Origin: Symbiobacterium terraclitae
GTDB lineage: Bacteria > Bacillota > Sulfobacillia > Symbiobacteriales > Symbiobacteriaceae
Assembly (NCBI RefSeq): GCF_017874315.1
Contig: NZ_JAGGLG010000016.1
Coordinates: forward strand, 25,131-89,130
Direction of reading: 5' to 3'
Length of the DNA: 64,000 bases
In this document: positions 7,388 through 15,967 of the stretch, piece by piece
Layout of the letters: each line of letters opens with the position of its first letter
How positions within the stretch are numbered: position 1 is the stretch's first letter
The notes under the pieces: model-generated
Seen by the model: the letters and a program-made list of their open reading frames with translations, nothing else
What the model was told of the DNA's origin: nothing
Databases searched by the model: none
Translations under genes and position numbers: made by a program

Positions 7388-8158
7388 GTGACCGTTCTGA
7401 ACACCCGCGAGCGGCGCAAGAAGATCCTGGACTGGCTCCGGCAGCGCGGACAGGTCCAGGTGCGCGCGATGGCCCAGCAGTTCAGCGTCTCTGAGATGAC
7501 CATCCGCCGCGACCTGGAGCACCTGGCCAGGGAGGGCCACCTGGTGCGCACGTACGGCGGGGCGGCGCTGGCCGGCGGCCTGATCCCCGAACTCCCCTAC
7601 GCGGCCAAGGCCGCGGAGCACACGGAGGAGAAGCGGCGCATCGCCCGCTGCGCGGCCTCGCTGGTCCAGGAGGGCGACGTGATCCTGCTGGACGCCGGCT
7701 CCACCACCGCGGAGATCGCCCGCTGCCTGAAGGGGCGCTCGGGCATCACGGTGGTCACCTGCGACCTGAAGATCGCCATGGAGCTCTGCGACGAGCAGGG
7801 GATCCGCGTGCTGGTCACGGGCGGGACGGCCATGCCCCAGGTCTACAACCTCCTGGGTCCCATCGCCGAGCAGACCCTGCGGGCCCTCACCGTCAACCTG
7901 GCCTTCGTGGGCACCTCGGCGGCCGACGTGGAGTACGGCCTCACCACGCCCACCCTGGAGAAGGTGCCGCTGAAGCAGGCCATCATCCGGGCCGGGCAGC
8001 GCAGCGTGCTGGTGGCCGACGCCTCCAAGTTCTCCCGCCGCTCCACGTTCCAGATCTGCGAGCTCTCGGCGTTCTCCATGATCATCTCGGACCGCTCCCT
8101 GCCCCAGCACGTCGCGGATGCCATACGGAAAGGAGGAGTTCCGCTTGAACTCGTCTGA
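7388..8158 (+). CDS. DeoR/GlpR-family transcriptional regulator of the threonate operon
   Basis: About 256 aa. N-terminal DeoR winged helix (TRERRKKILDWLRQRGQVQV, then MTIRRDLEHLAREGHLVRTYGGA at about 35-58) and a C-terminal sugar-phosphate sensor with DAGSTTAEIA and VVTCDLKIAMEL. It probably senses a phosphorylated four-carbon acid. The start is uncertain: GTG at 7388 has no good ribosome site, whereas GAGGTG at 7385-7390 is well spaced for an in-frame CTG at 7397, giving the family-typical LNTRERR beginning. It is the first gene of the operon and its last 14 bases overlap the kinase gene. A GlpR-like operator lies upstream. Confidence 0.9.
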   Translation: MTVLNTRERRKKILDWLRQRGQVQVRAMAQQFSVSEMTIRRDLEHLAREGHLVRTYGGAALAGGLIPELPYAAKAAEHTEEKRRIARCAASLVQEGDVILLDAGSTTAEIARCLKGRSGITVVTCDLKIAMELCDEQGIRVLVTGGTAMPQVYNLLGPIAEQTLRALTVNLAFVGTSAADVEYGLTTPTLEKVPLKQAIIRAGQRSVLVADASKFSRRSTFQICELSAFSMIISDRSLPQHVADAIRKGGVPLELV

Positions 8159-9407
8159 GCCCCGCCCCCTGCTCGGCGTCATCGCCGACGACCTGACCGG
8201 CGCCAACGCCACCGGCGTCCTCCTCGCCCGCCGCGGCTACCGGACGGCCTCGCTGACCGAGCTCCGGTGGCCCGAGGCCTCGCTGGACGAGCACGCCTGC
8301 GTCGTCATCAACACCGAGTCCCGGGCGGTGCCCGCCGCCGTGGCCCGGGAGCGCGTGGCCACCGCCGCGCGGCTCCTGCTCCTGCACGGCCGCCGGCCCT
8401 ACGGCAAGCGGATCGACAGCACCCTCAGGGGAAACCTCGGACCCGAGCTGGAGGCAGTCCTCACCGCGCTGGGCCCCGGCTCCGTCGCGGTCGTGACGGG
8501 CGCCTTCCCGGCCAGCGGCCGCCGGACGGTGGACGGGATCCACTACGTGAACGGCGTGCGGCTGGCCGAAACCGCCGTGCGGAACGACCCCCTCTGCCCG
8601 GTGACCGAGTCCCACGTGCCCACGCTGCTCCGGGGGCAGACCGCCCTGCGGGTGGGTGAGCTGCGGCTGACGACCGTCCGCGGGGGCGCCGGCGCCGTGG
8701 CCGCGGCCATCGCCGCCATGGCCCGGGAAGGGGTCCGGCTCCTCTGCGCCGACGCCGAGACCGACCTGGACATCCTGGCTCTCGGACAGGGAATGGCGCA
8801 GAGCGGCGTGGTCTGCGTCGCCGCCGACCCCGGGCCGCTGACGGCCGCCTACGCCGCCGCCGTCAACCCCGCGTCCCCCCGGCGCCGGGTCCTGGTGGTA
8901 GCCGGCAGCGTCACCCCGCTCTCCCGTGAGCAGCTGGACGCCCTCGAGGCCGAGACCGGCGCCCGCCTGGTCGTCGTGGATGCCGCGGCCCTGGGCCAGG
9001 GCGGCCAGGCCGCGGCGTCCGAGATCAACCGTGCCGTGGACCGCCTGGCCGAGGCCGACCCGGCGCTGCCGGTGGTGGGGGTGCGCACATCCACGGTCCT
9101 CGCCGGCACCGACAGCGCGGTGGCCGCGCGGATCGCCGCCGGCTTCGCCGAGATCGCGGCGCAGGCCCTGGACCGCCTGCCCGGCGGCGCGGGGCTCTAC
9201 ACCAGCGGCGGTGACATCACGCTGGCGGTCTGCCGCCGGCTCGGGGCGGGCGCCATCGAGCTGAAGGCGGAGGTCCTGCCCCTGGCCGTCCACGGCCACC
9301 TGGTGGGCGGGCTGCGCCCCGGCGTCTCCATCGTGACCAAGGGCGGGCTGGTCGGCGACCGCATGGCCGCCGTCACCTGCGTCCGACACATCCTGAACGC
9401 CCAATAA
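8145..9407 (+). CDS. dtnK: Four-carbon acid sugar kinase (DUF1537, DtnK/OtnK family)
   Basis: 420-aa kinase that phosphorylates a four-carbon acid sugar such as D-threonate at O4. N-terminal motif [20 protein letters not shown] and [17 protein letters not shown] match the substrate domain, and the C-terminal [19 protein letters not shown] and GHLVGG match the ATP domain of this family. TTG at 8145 follows aggagg by 8 bases and overlaps the DeoR gene. In characterised systems DtnK works with PdxA2, and here a pdxA-type gene follows by 23 bases. D-threonate is the best guess; D-erythronate or 3-oxo-tetronate kinases look alike, but those pathways use other partner enzymes. Confidence 0.88.
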   Translation: MNSSEPRPLLGVIADDLTGANATGVLLARRGYRTASLTELRWPEASLDEHACVVINTESRAVPAAVARERVATAARLLLLHGRRPYGKRIDSTLRGNLGPELEAVLTALGPGSVAVVTGAFPASGRRTVDGIHYVNGVRLAETAVRNDPLCPVTESHVPTLLRGQTALRVGELRLTTVRGGAGAVAAAIAAMAREGVRLLCADAETDLDILALGQGMAQSGVVCVAADPGPLTAAYAAAVNPASPRRRVLVVAGSVTPLSREQLDALEAETGARLVVVDAAALGQGGQAAASEINRAVDRLAEADPALPVVGVRTSTVLAGTDSAVAARIAAGFAEIAAQALDRLPGGAGLYTSGGDITLAVCRRLGAGAIELKAEVLPLAVHGHLVGGLRPGVSIVTKGGLVGDRMAAVTCVRHILNAQ

Positions 9408-9430
9408 CATCCCCCGGGGAGGAAACGAAC

Positions 9431-10438
9431 TTGCACAACCGTCCTCTGATCGGCATCACCATGGGCGACCCCGCCTCCATCGGGCCGGAGATCGTCGCCA
9501 AGTCCCTGGCCAACCCCGAGCTGTACGCCCTCTGCCGTCCCCTGGTGATCGGCGACGCCCGGGTGATGGCCCGCGCCTTCGCCACCACCGGCGTCAACCT
9601 GGCCGTCCGCATGGTCGCATCCCCGGCCGAGGGGCGTTACGAACACGGCACCATCGACCTGATCGACCTGCACAACGTGGACGTGGACACGCTGGCCTGG
9701 GGCCGCGTGCAGGCGCAGGCCGGGCGGGCCGCCTTCGACTACATCGTGCGCTCGATCGAGCTGGCCAAGGCCGGCGCGATCGACGCCGTTACCACCGCCC
9801 CGATCAACAAGGAGGCGCTGAAGGCCGCCGGGATCGACTTCATCGGCCACACCGAGATCTACGGCGACCTGACGGGCACCGAAGACCCGCTGACCCTGTT
9901 CGAGACCAAGGGGCTCCGGATCTTCTTCCTCACCCGCCACGTCTCGCTGGCCCAGGCCTGCCGGATGATCACGCGGGCGCGCACGCTCGACTACCTCCGC
10001 CGCTGCAGCAGGGCGCTGGAGCAGCTCGGGGTGAGCAAGCCCCGTCTGGCCGTGGCGGCGCTCAACCCCCACGCCGGCGAGCACGGCCTCTTCGGCGACG
10101 AGGAGGTCCGGGAGCTGGAGCCCGCCATCGCCGACGCCCGGGCCGAGGGCATCGACGCCAGCGGGCCCCACCCCGCCGACTCGGTCTTCTGGCACGCCGC
10201 CCGGGGCCGGTTCGACGCCGTGCTCAGCCTCTACCACGACCAGGGGCACATCGCCGCCAAGATGTACGACTTCGAGCGGACGGTCTCCATCACCGCCGGC
10301 CTGCCCTTCCTGCGCACCTCGGTGGACCACGGCACCGCCTTCGACATCGCCGGCACCGGCCAGGCCAGCGCGGTCAGCATGGAGGAGGCCATCCGCGTGG
10401 CCGCCCGCTACGCGGCGTCGTTCCGCCGCTCCCGGTAA
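9431..10438 (+). CDS. pdxA2: D-threonate 4-phosphate dehydrogenase (PdxA2 family)
   Basis: 335-aa PdxA-family NAD-dependent dehydrogenase. In the DtnK pathway PdxA2 oxidises and decarboxylates 4-phospho-D-threonate to dihydroxyacetone phosphate. Visible: start [15 protein letters not shown], metal-ligand motif [11 protein letters not shown] near 138-148, [22 protein letters not shown] with the second metal His, and [13 protein letters not shown] near the end. The start is TTG at 9431 after ggaggaaac. Its neighbours (kinase before, GntP permease after) support PdxA2 over the vitamin B6 enzyme PdxA. Confidence 0.9.
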   Translation: MHNRPLIGITMGDPASIGPEIVAKSLANPELYALCRPLVIGDARVMARAFATTGVNLAVRMVASPAEGRYEHGTIDLIDLHNVDVDTLAWGRVQAQAGRAAFDYIVRSIELAKAGAIDAVTTAPINKEALKAAGIDFIGHTEIYGDLTGTEDPLTLFETKGLRIFFLTRHVSLAQACRMITRARTLDYLRRCSRALEQLGVSKPRLAVAALNPHAGEHGLFGDEEVRELEPAIADARAEGIDASGPHPADSVFWHAARGRFDAVLSLYHDQGHIAAKMYDFERTVSITAGLPFLRTSVDHGTAFDIAGTGQASAVSMEEAIRVAARYAASFRRSR

Positions 10439-10495
10439 TCCGGGGGAGTACCCCGTCAGCATAGAGACCACATCTGCCAGAGGAGGTCGCAGCAC

Positions 10496-11869
10496 ATGCC
10501 AGAGGTCTCGGGTTCCCAGATGCTCATCGGCCTGGTGATCGGCATCGCACTGCTGGTGATCCTGATCCTGCGGACCAAGATCCACGCGTTCCCGGCCATG
10601 ATCATCGCAGCATCTGTCATCGGCCTCGTGGGCGGCATGGACCCCATCGCCGTCAGCAAGTCCATCACCACCGCCTTCGGCAACACGCTGGGCAGCATCG
10701 GCCTGGTGATCGGCTTCGGCGTCATGATGGGCCGCATCCTCGAGGTGTCGGGCGCCGCGGAGCGGATGGCCTCATTCTTCCTCAAGTACCTGGGCCGCCG
10801 GCACCCTGAGTGGGCCCTGGCGCTGACGGGCTACTTCACCTCCATCCCCATCTTCTGCGACTCGGGCTTCGTCGTGCTGAGCCCCCTGGCCAAGGCGCTC
10901 TCCCGCCAGAGCCGCAAGTCGGTGCTGACGCTGGGCGTGTCGCTGGCTATCGGCCTGGTGGCCACCCACCACCTGGTGCCGCCGACCCCGGGGCCCCTGG
11001 GCACCGCCGGCATCTTCCAGGCGGACATCGGCAAGATGGTCCTCTGGGGCATCGTCTTCGCCATCCCGGTCATGGCCGTGGGCATCGCCTACGCCACCTG
11101 GCTCGGCCGCCGCATCTACCAGCTGCCCACGGAGGACGGCGAGGGCTGGGAGCGCAAGGAGTGGCGGCCCGAGCTGGAGGCGGCCATCGAGATCGCCGAC
11201 CGGCCTGACCTGCCGGGCACCGGCCTCTCCTTCGCCCCCATCCTGGTGCCGATCGTCCTGATCCTCTTCAACACGGTCCTCTCGGCCCTGAAGGCCACCG
11301 GCACGTGGGCCACGGTCCTGATCTTCCTGGGCCAGCCGATCATCGCCGTCCTCATCGGCCTCCTGATCGCCATCTACGGCCTGGGCGCCAAGATCGCACG
11401 CAAGGACATCCTCAGGGAGATGGAGAAGGGCGTGCAGTCGGCCGGCATCATCCTGCTGGTCACCGGCGCCGGCGGCGCCCTGGGCCAGATCCTGCGCGAC
11501 AGCGGCACCGGCGACTGCCTCGCCCAGGCCATCGCCGGCACCGCCCTTCCCGCCATCCTGCTGCCCTTCATCGTCGCCACCTGCGTCCGCCTGATCCAGG
11601 GCTCCGGCACGGTCGCGATGCTCACGGCCGCCTCCATCACCGCGCCGATCCTGGCCAACCTCGGCGTCAACCCGGTCTTCGCCGCCCAGTCGGCCTCCAT
11701 GGGCGCCTTCGTGTTCAGCTACTTCAACGACTCCTTCTACTGGGTGGTCAACCGCCTGCAGGGCATCGAGGACGTGAGGGAGCAGATCATGACCTGGTCT
11801 GTGCCCACCACCCTCGCCTGGCTCACCTCGGGCATCATGCTGGTGATCGTAAACGGGATCTTCGGCTAG
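10496..11869 (+). CDS. GntP-family sugar-acid permease
   Basis: 457-aa proton symporter of the gluconate permease family with about 12 membrane helices. Family motifs include FGNTLGSIGLVIGFGVMMGR, IFCDSGFVVLSPL, the glycine-rich VTGAGGALGQILRDSGTG and IQGSGTVAMLTAASI. ATG at 10496 follows gaggaggtcgcag. As the last gene of the operon it most likely imports the four-carbon acid used by the kinase and dehydrogenase. A strong terminator follows 14 bases after its stop. Confidence 0.92.
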   Translation: MPEVSGSQMLIGLVIGIALLVILILRTKIHAFPAMIIAASVIGLVGGMDPIAVSKSITTAFGNTLGSIGLVIGFGVMMGRILEVSGAAERMASFFLKYLGRRHPEWALALTGYFTSIPIFCDSGFVVLSPLAKALSRQSRKSVLTLGVSLAIGLVATHHLVPPTPGPLGTAGIFQADIGKMVLWGIVFAIPVMAVGIAYATWLGRRIYQLPTEDGEGWERKEWRPELEAAIEIADRPDLPGTGLSFAPILVPIVLILFNTVLSALKATGTWATVLIFLGQPIIAVLIGLLIAIYGLGAKIARKDILREMEKGVQSAGIILLVTGAGGALGQILRDSGTGDCLAQAIAGTALPAILLPFIVATCVRLIQGSGTVAMLTAASITAPILANLGVNPVFAAQSASMGAFVFSYFNDSFYWVVNRLQGIEDVREQIMTWSVPTTLAWLTSGIMLVIVNGIFG

Positions 11870-11883
11870 GCGATGGGGTAACC

Positions 11884-11915
11884 AAAACCGCCACCCCGGT
11901 GCGGGTGGCGGTTTT
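11884..11915 (+). terminator. Rho-independent terminator of the threonate operon
   Basis: Arms aaaaccgccaccc (11884-11896) and gggtggcggtttt (11903-11915) pair perfectly around cggtgc and run into TTTTCGTT. The A-run on the left would also allow it to terminate the convergent GNAT gene. Confidence 0.88.
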
Positions 11916-11941
11916 CGTTATCCGTGGCCCCGGCTGATGTC

Positions 11942-12475
11942 TCACCGCAGCGCCAGGGCGGTGCTGAGGTCAAACGTGACGCACATCTCGCCCCAGCGGC
12001 TCTCCCACGTGCGGGGATAGGGAATCTTGGCGGCGAGCCGGCGGATCGCGTAGTTCTCGGCCAGCATGTACGCCTGAAGGCGGGTGAACCCCATCTCCCG
12101 GGCGACCTCCACCAGCTGCTCGGCCAGCTTCGTGCCGATGCCCTCCCGCTGGCAGTCGTCCCGCACGAGGAAGGCGATCTCGGCGGTCTCCTCGTCCACG
12201 CGGCCCAGCTCGGCGACGCCGACCACCTCACCCCTGCTCAGGGCCAGGAGCACCGCCTGGTCGTCGGGGTCGCCCCCGCAGAGGCGCGCGGCCTCCCGCT
12301 CCCCCGAGACGGACAGGCCCGAGCTGCAGTAGCGCAGGTAGAGCGTCTCGGCCGTGAGGCACCGGTACATGTCGGCGATCAGCGGGGCATCCGCGGGGGT
12401 GCACGGCCGGATGGTGACGGTGCGCCCGGTTCGGGACACGAACCGGACAGCCGGGTGGTGCAGCGTGGCGGCCAT
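11942..12475 (-). CDS. GNAT-family acetyltransferase, copy 1
   Basis: 177-aa GNAT protein. N-terminal beta-hairpin VTIRPCTPADAPLIADMYR, central VVGVAELGRVDEETAEIAFLV and the acetyl-CoA loop RDDCQREGIGTKLAEQLVE (Q-x-x-G-I-G). Substrate unknown; members of this PAT-like type often acetylate protein lysines, which I cannot show here. ATG at 12475 was chosen over 12481 because aaggagg ends 8 bases before it. A close paralog lies at 14459-14995 and both share an upstream palindrome. It is a single gene convergent with the gntP operon. Confidence 0.88.
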   Translation of the reverse strand: MAATLHHPAVRFVSRTGRTVTIRPCTPADAPLIADMYRCLTAETLYLRYCSSGLSVSGEREAARLCGGDPDDQAVLLALSRGEVVGVAELGRVDEETAEIAFLVRDDCQREGIGTKLAEQLVEVAREMGFTRLQAYMLAENYAIRRLAAKIPYPRTWESRWGEMCVTFDLSTALALR

Positions 12476-12554
12476 GCGCATCCCTCCTTTCGCCGGGCCC
12501 TGCGGTATTGCGGGCCTTGAACCCCATGGCGTCTCCGCCGTCGGGAACGCGAAT

Positions 12555-12574
12555 TGTGACGCTTTTCACTTATA
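12555..12574 (-). promoter_or_regulatory. CRP/FNR-like palindrome and -10 box of GNAT copy 1
   Basis: Plus strand TGTGA-cgcttt-TCACT at 12555-12570, one base from the TGTGA-N6-TCACA consensus of CRP/FNR regulators. A minus-strand TATAAG (12569-12574) touches its upstream edge and is a candidate -10, so the site would lie just downstream of the -10. The same arrangement occurs before GNAT copy 2. Confidence 0.6.
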
Positions 12575-12665
12575 GTGTAGCCTGTCCCCGTTCTTCCTGC
12601 CATAACACCTCAGAGGGGTTCTCCCCCCCTCCGTTCGGACGTGACCCCTTCCCACGGTAGGATGA

Positions 12666-13125
12666 TCAGGGGAGCCAGGCCGCATTCTGACGCGGGCACC
12701 CCGGGCTCACCGGCGGCCGACTGCCGGGTCTCACCTGCGCTGGAGCCGCTCCGCGGTTGACGCCGGGCGAGTCTTCTCTATAATTCGACCATATAACCGT
12801 AGGGCGACCGGGACAGGTCATGGGCGAGGGCTCCCCAGCCTCTGATGGGGCGGTGACCGCCTGCTCTGCCCAGTGGCCAGCGACGTCGCTGTACGGCGCC
12901 CGCGGCGCGTACGTCACCGGCCACTCCCGGGAGGCCAGTGCGCCCGTGCCCATGACGAACACCCAGTTCTGACCCTCTTGCAGCCTGCCCTCCAGCGTGT
13001 ACCGCCCGTCCACACCGGCGACGGCGGTCGCCTGCGCCTCGTCGTTCACGACCAGCGTCACCTGCATCCCGGCCGGTGCGGTGCCGGAGACGGTCAGCCG
13101 GTCTGCGCGCCTCGCCGCCGCACGG
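12666..13125 (-). pseudogene. Decayed S-layer-homology protein fragment
   Basis: The minus-strand frame reads RLTVSGTAPAGMQVTLVVN, then DGRYTLEGRLQEGQNWVFV (an Ig-like or carboxypeptidase-regulatory-like beta domain), then YSDVAGHWAEQAV, the start of an SLH domain. After about 20 residues the SLH similarity stops and the rest is Pro/Gly/Arg-rich without family likeness. The frame has no proper start: its upstream part runs directly into the end of the SDR gene. It therefore looks like the middle piece of a truncated cell-surface protein. A second SLH scrap lies at 2507-2602. Confidence 0.55.
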
Positions 13126-13131
13126 CTCCGC

Positions 13132-13890
13132 TCAGAACCCGTAGATCGTCATCCCGCCGTCCACCATCAGCGCCTGGCCGGTCACGTAGCTCGACGCCTC
13201 GGACGCCAGGAAGACCACCGGCCCCACCAGCTCCTTCAGGTCGCCGATGCGGCGCATGGGCGTGCGGGCCAGGATCTCCGCCACGTACTGCTCGTCCTGC
13301 AGGAGCTTCTCCGTGAGCGGCGTGCGGAAGTACCACGGGCCGATGGCGTTCACCGTCACCCCGAACCGCGCCCACTCCATCGCCAGGATGCGGGTCATGT
13401 GCAGCAGCCCCGCCTTGCTGGCGCCGTAGGCGACCCCGGTGCGCAGCGCCACCGCGCCGCCCACCGAGGCGACGTTGATCACCCGGCCGTACCCGGCCGC
13501 GCACATGTGCCGCCCCACCGTCTGGGCGACCAGGAAGGGTCCCTTCAGGTTGGTCTCCACCACCCGGTCCCAGTCCTGCTCCGCCACCTCCAGCGCCGGC
13601 TTGCGGATGTTGATGCCCGCGTTGTTCACCAGGATATCGATCCTGCCGAGCGCCGCGAGGGCGGCCTCCACCGCCGCCGTCACCTGCTCCCGGCTCGTGA
13701 CGTCCGCCGTCACCGCCAGCGCCCGGCGGCCCTTCGCCCGGATCTCCCGGGCCGCCGCCTCCACCTCGGCCCCGGTCTGCGCCAGGCAGACCACGTCCGC
13801 CCCGGCCTCGGCCAGTCCCAGCGCCAGGGCGCGGCCAATGCCGCGGCCGGCACCGGTCACCAGCGCCACCCGTCCGTCCAGCGAGAACAT
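13132..13890 (-). CDS. Short-chain dehydrogenase/reductase (SDR)
   Basis: 252-aa classical SDR. NAD(P)-binding TGAGRGIGRALALGLA near residues 12-27, NNAG near 88, catalytic Ser in INVASVGGAV, YGASK (Tyr-x-x-x-Lys) and the C-terminal GQALMVDGGMTIYGF. Similar proteins include gluconate 5-dehydrogenases and 2-deoxy-gluconate dehydrogenases, but the substrate is not decidable. ATG at 13890 is used; a GTG two codons upstream is better spaced from ggaaggga. It is a lone gene whose end abuts the SLH pseudogene. Confidence 0.9.
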   Translation of the reverse strand: MFSLDGRVALVTGAGRGIGRALALGLAEAGADVVCLAQTGAEVEAAAREIRAKGRRALAVTADVTSREQVTAAVEAALAALGRIDILVNNAGINIRKPALEVAEQDWDRVVETNLKGPFLVAQTVGRHMCAAGYGRVINVASVGGAVALRTGVAYGASKAGLLHMTRILAMEWARFGVTVNAIGPWYFRTPLTEKLLQDEQYVAEILARTPMRRIGDLKELVGPVVFLASEASSYVTGQALMVDGGMTIYGF

Positions 13891-14231
13891 CTGCACCGTC
13901 CCTTCCGTCCTTTCGTCGAATGCGTTTGGTAGATTCCTTCTCCGTTGACCCGGGCTGTCCCTCGCCCCGGCGGAGGGGCGGGCGGGCGCCGCCAGGGTCT
14001 TCCGGCGTGCGCCTGCCCTCGATCTGCAGGACCTCTGCTGGCGGAGGGATCCTTCAACCCTGGACATCGGGAAAACAGGGCACCTATTTTGCGGCGATTC
14101 GTGGGAGGAACTCCCCATATCTCCCGCCAGGACTACCCCCAGGGAGTATCAGAGCCGGGTCAACCGGGGTCTTACCCCCTGGAAGGGCCCCTGGACGCCC
14201 GTTTCGGCCGGGGGTCGGCGACCCGCCGGGG

Positions 14232-14294
14232 AAATATGGGGAGATTCTCCCTATATCTCGCCCGAAAATACTGTGCCATTTTCCCCATATCTCC
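14232..14294. repeat. Dispersed palindromic element, copy A
   Basis: The left part is a hairpin, AAATATGGGGA-gattc-TCCCTATATCT; about 20 bases later comes TTCCCCATATCTCC. The same layout, base for base alignable over about 62 bases, occurs at 36312-36373. Both copies are preceded by ccggg and lie in long gene-free gaps. Confidence 0.65.
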
Positions 14295-14420
14295 CGGCGG
14301 GCCCCGTGTACCCCCTTCATCTCCCCTGTATCGAGGGATCAGGCGCCCGGCACGCTGCGTGTCGCCTCAGCAAGTCCGGCAACGGCTCATTGGGTGGGTA
14401 AGCGCAGCACATGTGGAAGA

Positions 14421-14449
14421 GCCGCCGTCCCCTCTCGGGAGACGGCGGC
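14421..14449 (-). terminator. Terminator-like hairpin of GNAT copy 2
   Basis: Arms gccgccgtc (14421-14429) and gacggcggc (14441-14449) with extra inner ccc/ggg pairing. It begins 10 bases after the stop codon of the minus-strand GNAT gene. No U-run is seen. Confidence 0.6.
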
Positions 14450-14458
14450 ACATGGCAA

Positions 14459-14995
14459 TCAGCTGTGCATGACCACGGGGCGGCTGATGTCCACCGTCAC
14501 CAGCAACTCGCCCCGGCTCCGCTCGTATGCAACCGTGTACGGCAGCTTGGACGCGATCCGGCGGACGGCGTGGTTGTCAGGCAACGTGTAAGCCTGGATC
14601 CGCGCAACCCCCATCACCCTGGCAACCCCTATCATGTGCAGCGCCAGGGCGGTCCCCATCCCGTCGCCCTGGCAGTCGTCGCGCACCAGCAGGGCGATCT
14701 CGGCGGTCTCACCTTCCACCCGGCCGAGCTCACCGATGCCGACCACCTCGCCCCCGCACAGGGCCAGGACCACCGCCCGATGCTCGGGGTCTGCACTGCA
14801 GAGTCGTGCGGCCTCGGACTCGCCCGTAATGGCGGGGCTGCAGCTGCAGTAGCGCATGTAGAGCGTATCGCGCGAGAGGCACTGGTACATGGCGGCGATG
14901 AACGGTGCGTCATCGGGAGTGCATGGCCGGAGGGTCACGGTGCGTCCGGACTTCGAGACGAACGGAACGGCCTCGTGCTGTACGGCGGCGGCCAT
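14459..14995 (-). CDS. GNAT-family acetyltransferase, copy 2
   Basis: 178-aa paralog of the protein at 11942-12475, with the same layout: VTLRPCTPDDAPFIAAMYQ, VVGIGELGRVEGETAEIALLV and RDDCQGDGMGTALALHMIG. In the CoA loop GIG is replaced by GMG. ATG at 14995 follows aaggagggg by 5-6 bases. Both copies have the same C-terminal pattern (ISRP/LSTA after VTVD/VTFD) and the same upstream palindrome, so they arose by duplication including the control region; an SDR gene and two gaps now lie between them. Confidence 0.88.
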   Translation of the reverse strand: MAAAVQHEAVPFVSKSGRTVTLRPCTPDDAPFIAAMYQCLSRDTLYMRYCSCSPAITGESEAARLCSADPEHRAVVLALCGGEVVGIGELGRVEGETAEIALLVRDDCQGDGMGTALALHMIGVARVMGVARIQAYTLPDNHAVRRIASKLPYTVAYERSRGELLVTVDISRPVVMHS

Positions 14996-15030
14996 GGTCA
15001 CCCCTCCTTCCGGCAGGCTGTAGCGATAGT

Positions 15031-15050
15031 TGTGACTGATTTCACTTATA
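15031..15050 (-). promoter_or_regulatory. CRP/FNR-like palindrome and -10 box of GNAT copy 2
   Basis: Plus strand TGTGA-ctgatt-TCACT at 15031-15046 and minus-strand TATAAG at 15045-15050, the same spacing as at 12555-12574. The six central bases differ between the copies while the arms are identical. Confidence 0.62.
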
Positions 15051-15249
15051 CTGCGATACGTTGTCCGGGGCTCTTCCATGGTACATCAGCAGGGATCTGC
15101 CGTGCAACGGTGTCCCTGTTCCCGCCTCCGTCCGGTTGAGGAGGCGAGCCTGAACCCCGTGCCGGCGCGAACATCTGGGCGTCCCCGCACGTCCAAGTTC
15201 GATGTGGTCCTGTAATTGTGCCCAATCCTGCTAAGAGGGGAGACCGTCG

Positions 15250-15864
15250 ATGCCAGAATCACCTCGCCCCATCGGCCGCCGCATCGTCGTGGTCGGCACA
15301 ACCGGCTCCGGCAAGACCACCCTGGCCCGGCAGCTGGCCCAGCGCCTCGGCTGCCCCCACGTCGAGGCCGACGTGCTCTTCTGGGGCCCGCACTGGACCA
15401 AGACCCCCGTTGACGAGTTTCGCACTCAGGTGGATCGGGCCACCGCCGGCGACTGCTGGACGTTTGACGGCAACTACAGCAAGGTGCGGGACATCACCTG
15501 GGGCCGGGCCGACACCCTGGTCTGGCTGGACTACCCGCTTCCGCTGGTGCTGTGGCGGCTCCTCCGCCGGACGATCCGGCGGAGCCTGAATCTGGAGCAG
15601 CTGTGGAACGGGAACCGCGAGACGCTCTGGCACCACCTGTTCACCCGGGACTCGCTCTTCCTCTGGGCCCTGCAGACCCACGGCCGCTACCGCCGGGAGT
15701 ACCCGCTGCTCCTGCAGCGACCGGAGTACGCACACCTCGCCGTCATCCGGCTGCGCTCACCTGGGGCGACGGCGGCATGGCTGGCTTCGCTCAAGACCCG
15801 CCCCCGGCAGGCGAAGGGCAGCGACTCCTATCCTGCGGCGGACAGCGACTCCTGTACGGGATAG
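15250..15864 (+). CDS. P-loop kinase-like protein (adenylate-kinase/FlaR type)
   Basis: 204-aa P-loop protein with Walker A VVGTTGSGKTTLARQLA near residues 14-30, then CPHVEADVLFWGPHW, the WTFDGNYSKVRD motif, LVWLDYPLPLVLWR and a basic lid region RLLRRTIRRSLN. This is the pattern of small kinases annotated as DNA topology modulation or FlaR-like proteins; the true substrate is not known. The C-terminal 20 residues come from two near-identical gacagcgactcct blocks (15817 to 15854) and are probably dispensable. ATG 15250 follows gagggga. The gene is convergent with yhaN. Confidence 0.82.
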   Translation: MPESPRPIGRRIVVVGTTGSGKTTLARQLAQRLGCPHVEADVLFWGPHWTKTPVDEFRTQVDRATAGDCWTFDGNYSKVRDITWGRADTLVWLDYPLPLVLWRLLRRTIRRSLNLEQLWNGNRETLWHHLFTRDSLFLWALQTHGRYRREYPLLLQRPEYAHLAVIRLRSPGATAAWLASLKTRPRQAKGSDSYPAADSDSCTG

Positions 15865-15866
15865 AG

Positions 15867-15894
15867 GCGGGCGCTCGCAACGGCGAGCGCCCGC
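15867..15894. terminator. Bidirectional terminator between kinase gene and yhaN
   Basis: Perfect 12-bp arms gcgggcgctcgc (15867-15878) and gcgagcgcccgc (15883-15894), loop aacg, between two convergent genes. Confidence 0.7.
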
Positions 15895-15967
15895 AACCGT
15901 CCAGCCCCGTGTACCGTACCTTCGCCCGGCGGTCCGCCGCCGGGCAGCGTGGTAACGTCCGGCAGCG

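Larger units (their letters stand above)
13891..14458. other. 568-base gap with dispersed palindromic elements
   Basis: No convincing gene. It holds a composite palindromic element at 14232-14294 that recurs at 36312-36373, a partial third copy of the same motif (ctccccatatctccc) at 14111-14125, and a terminator-like hairpin at 14421-14449. Confidence 0.6.

Noticed and set aside
14084..14320. Minus-strand frame with repeated RISPYF-like peptide, also near 36300
   Set aside because: The peptide similarity comes from the palindromic DNA element; no ribosome site and no constant frame between the copies.
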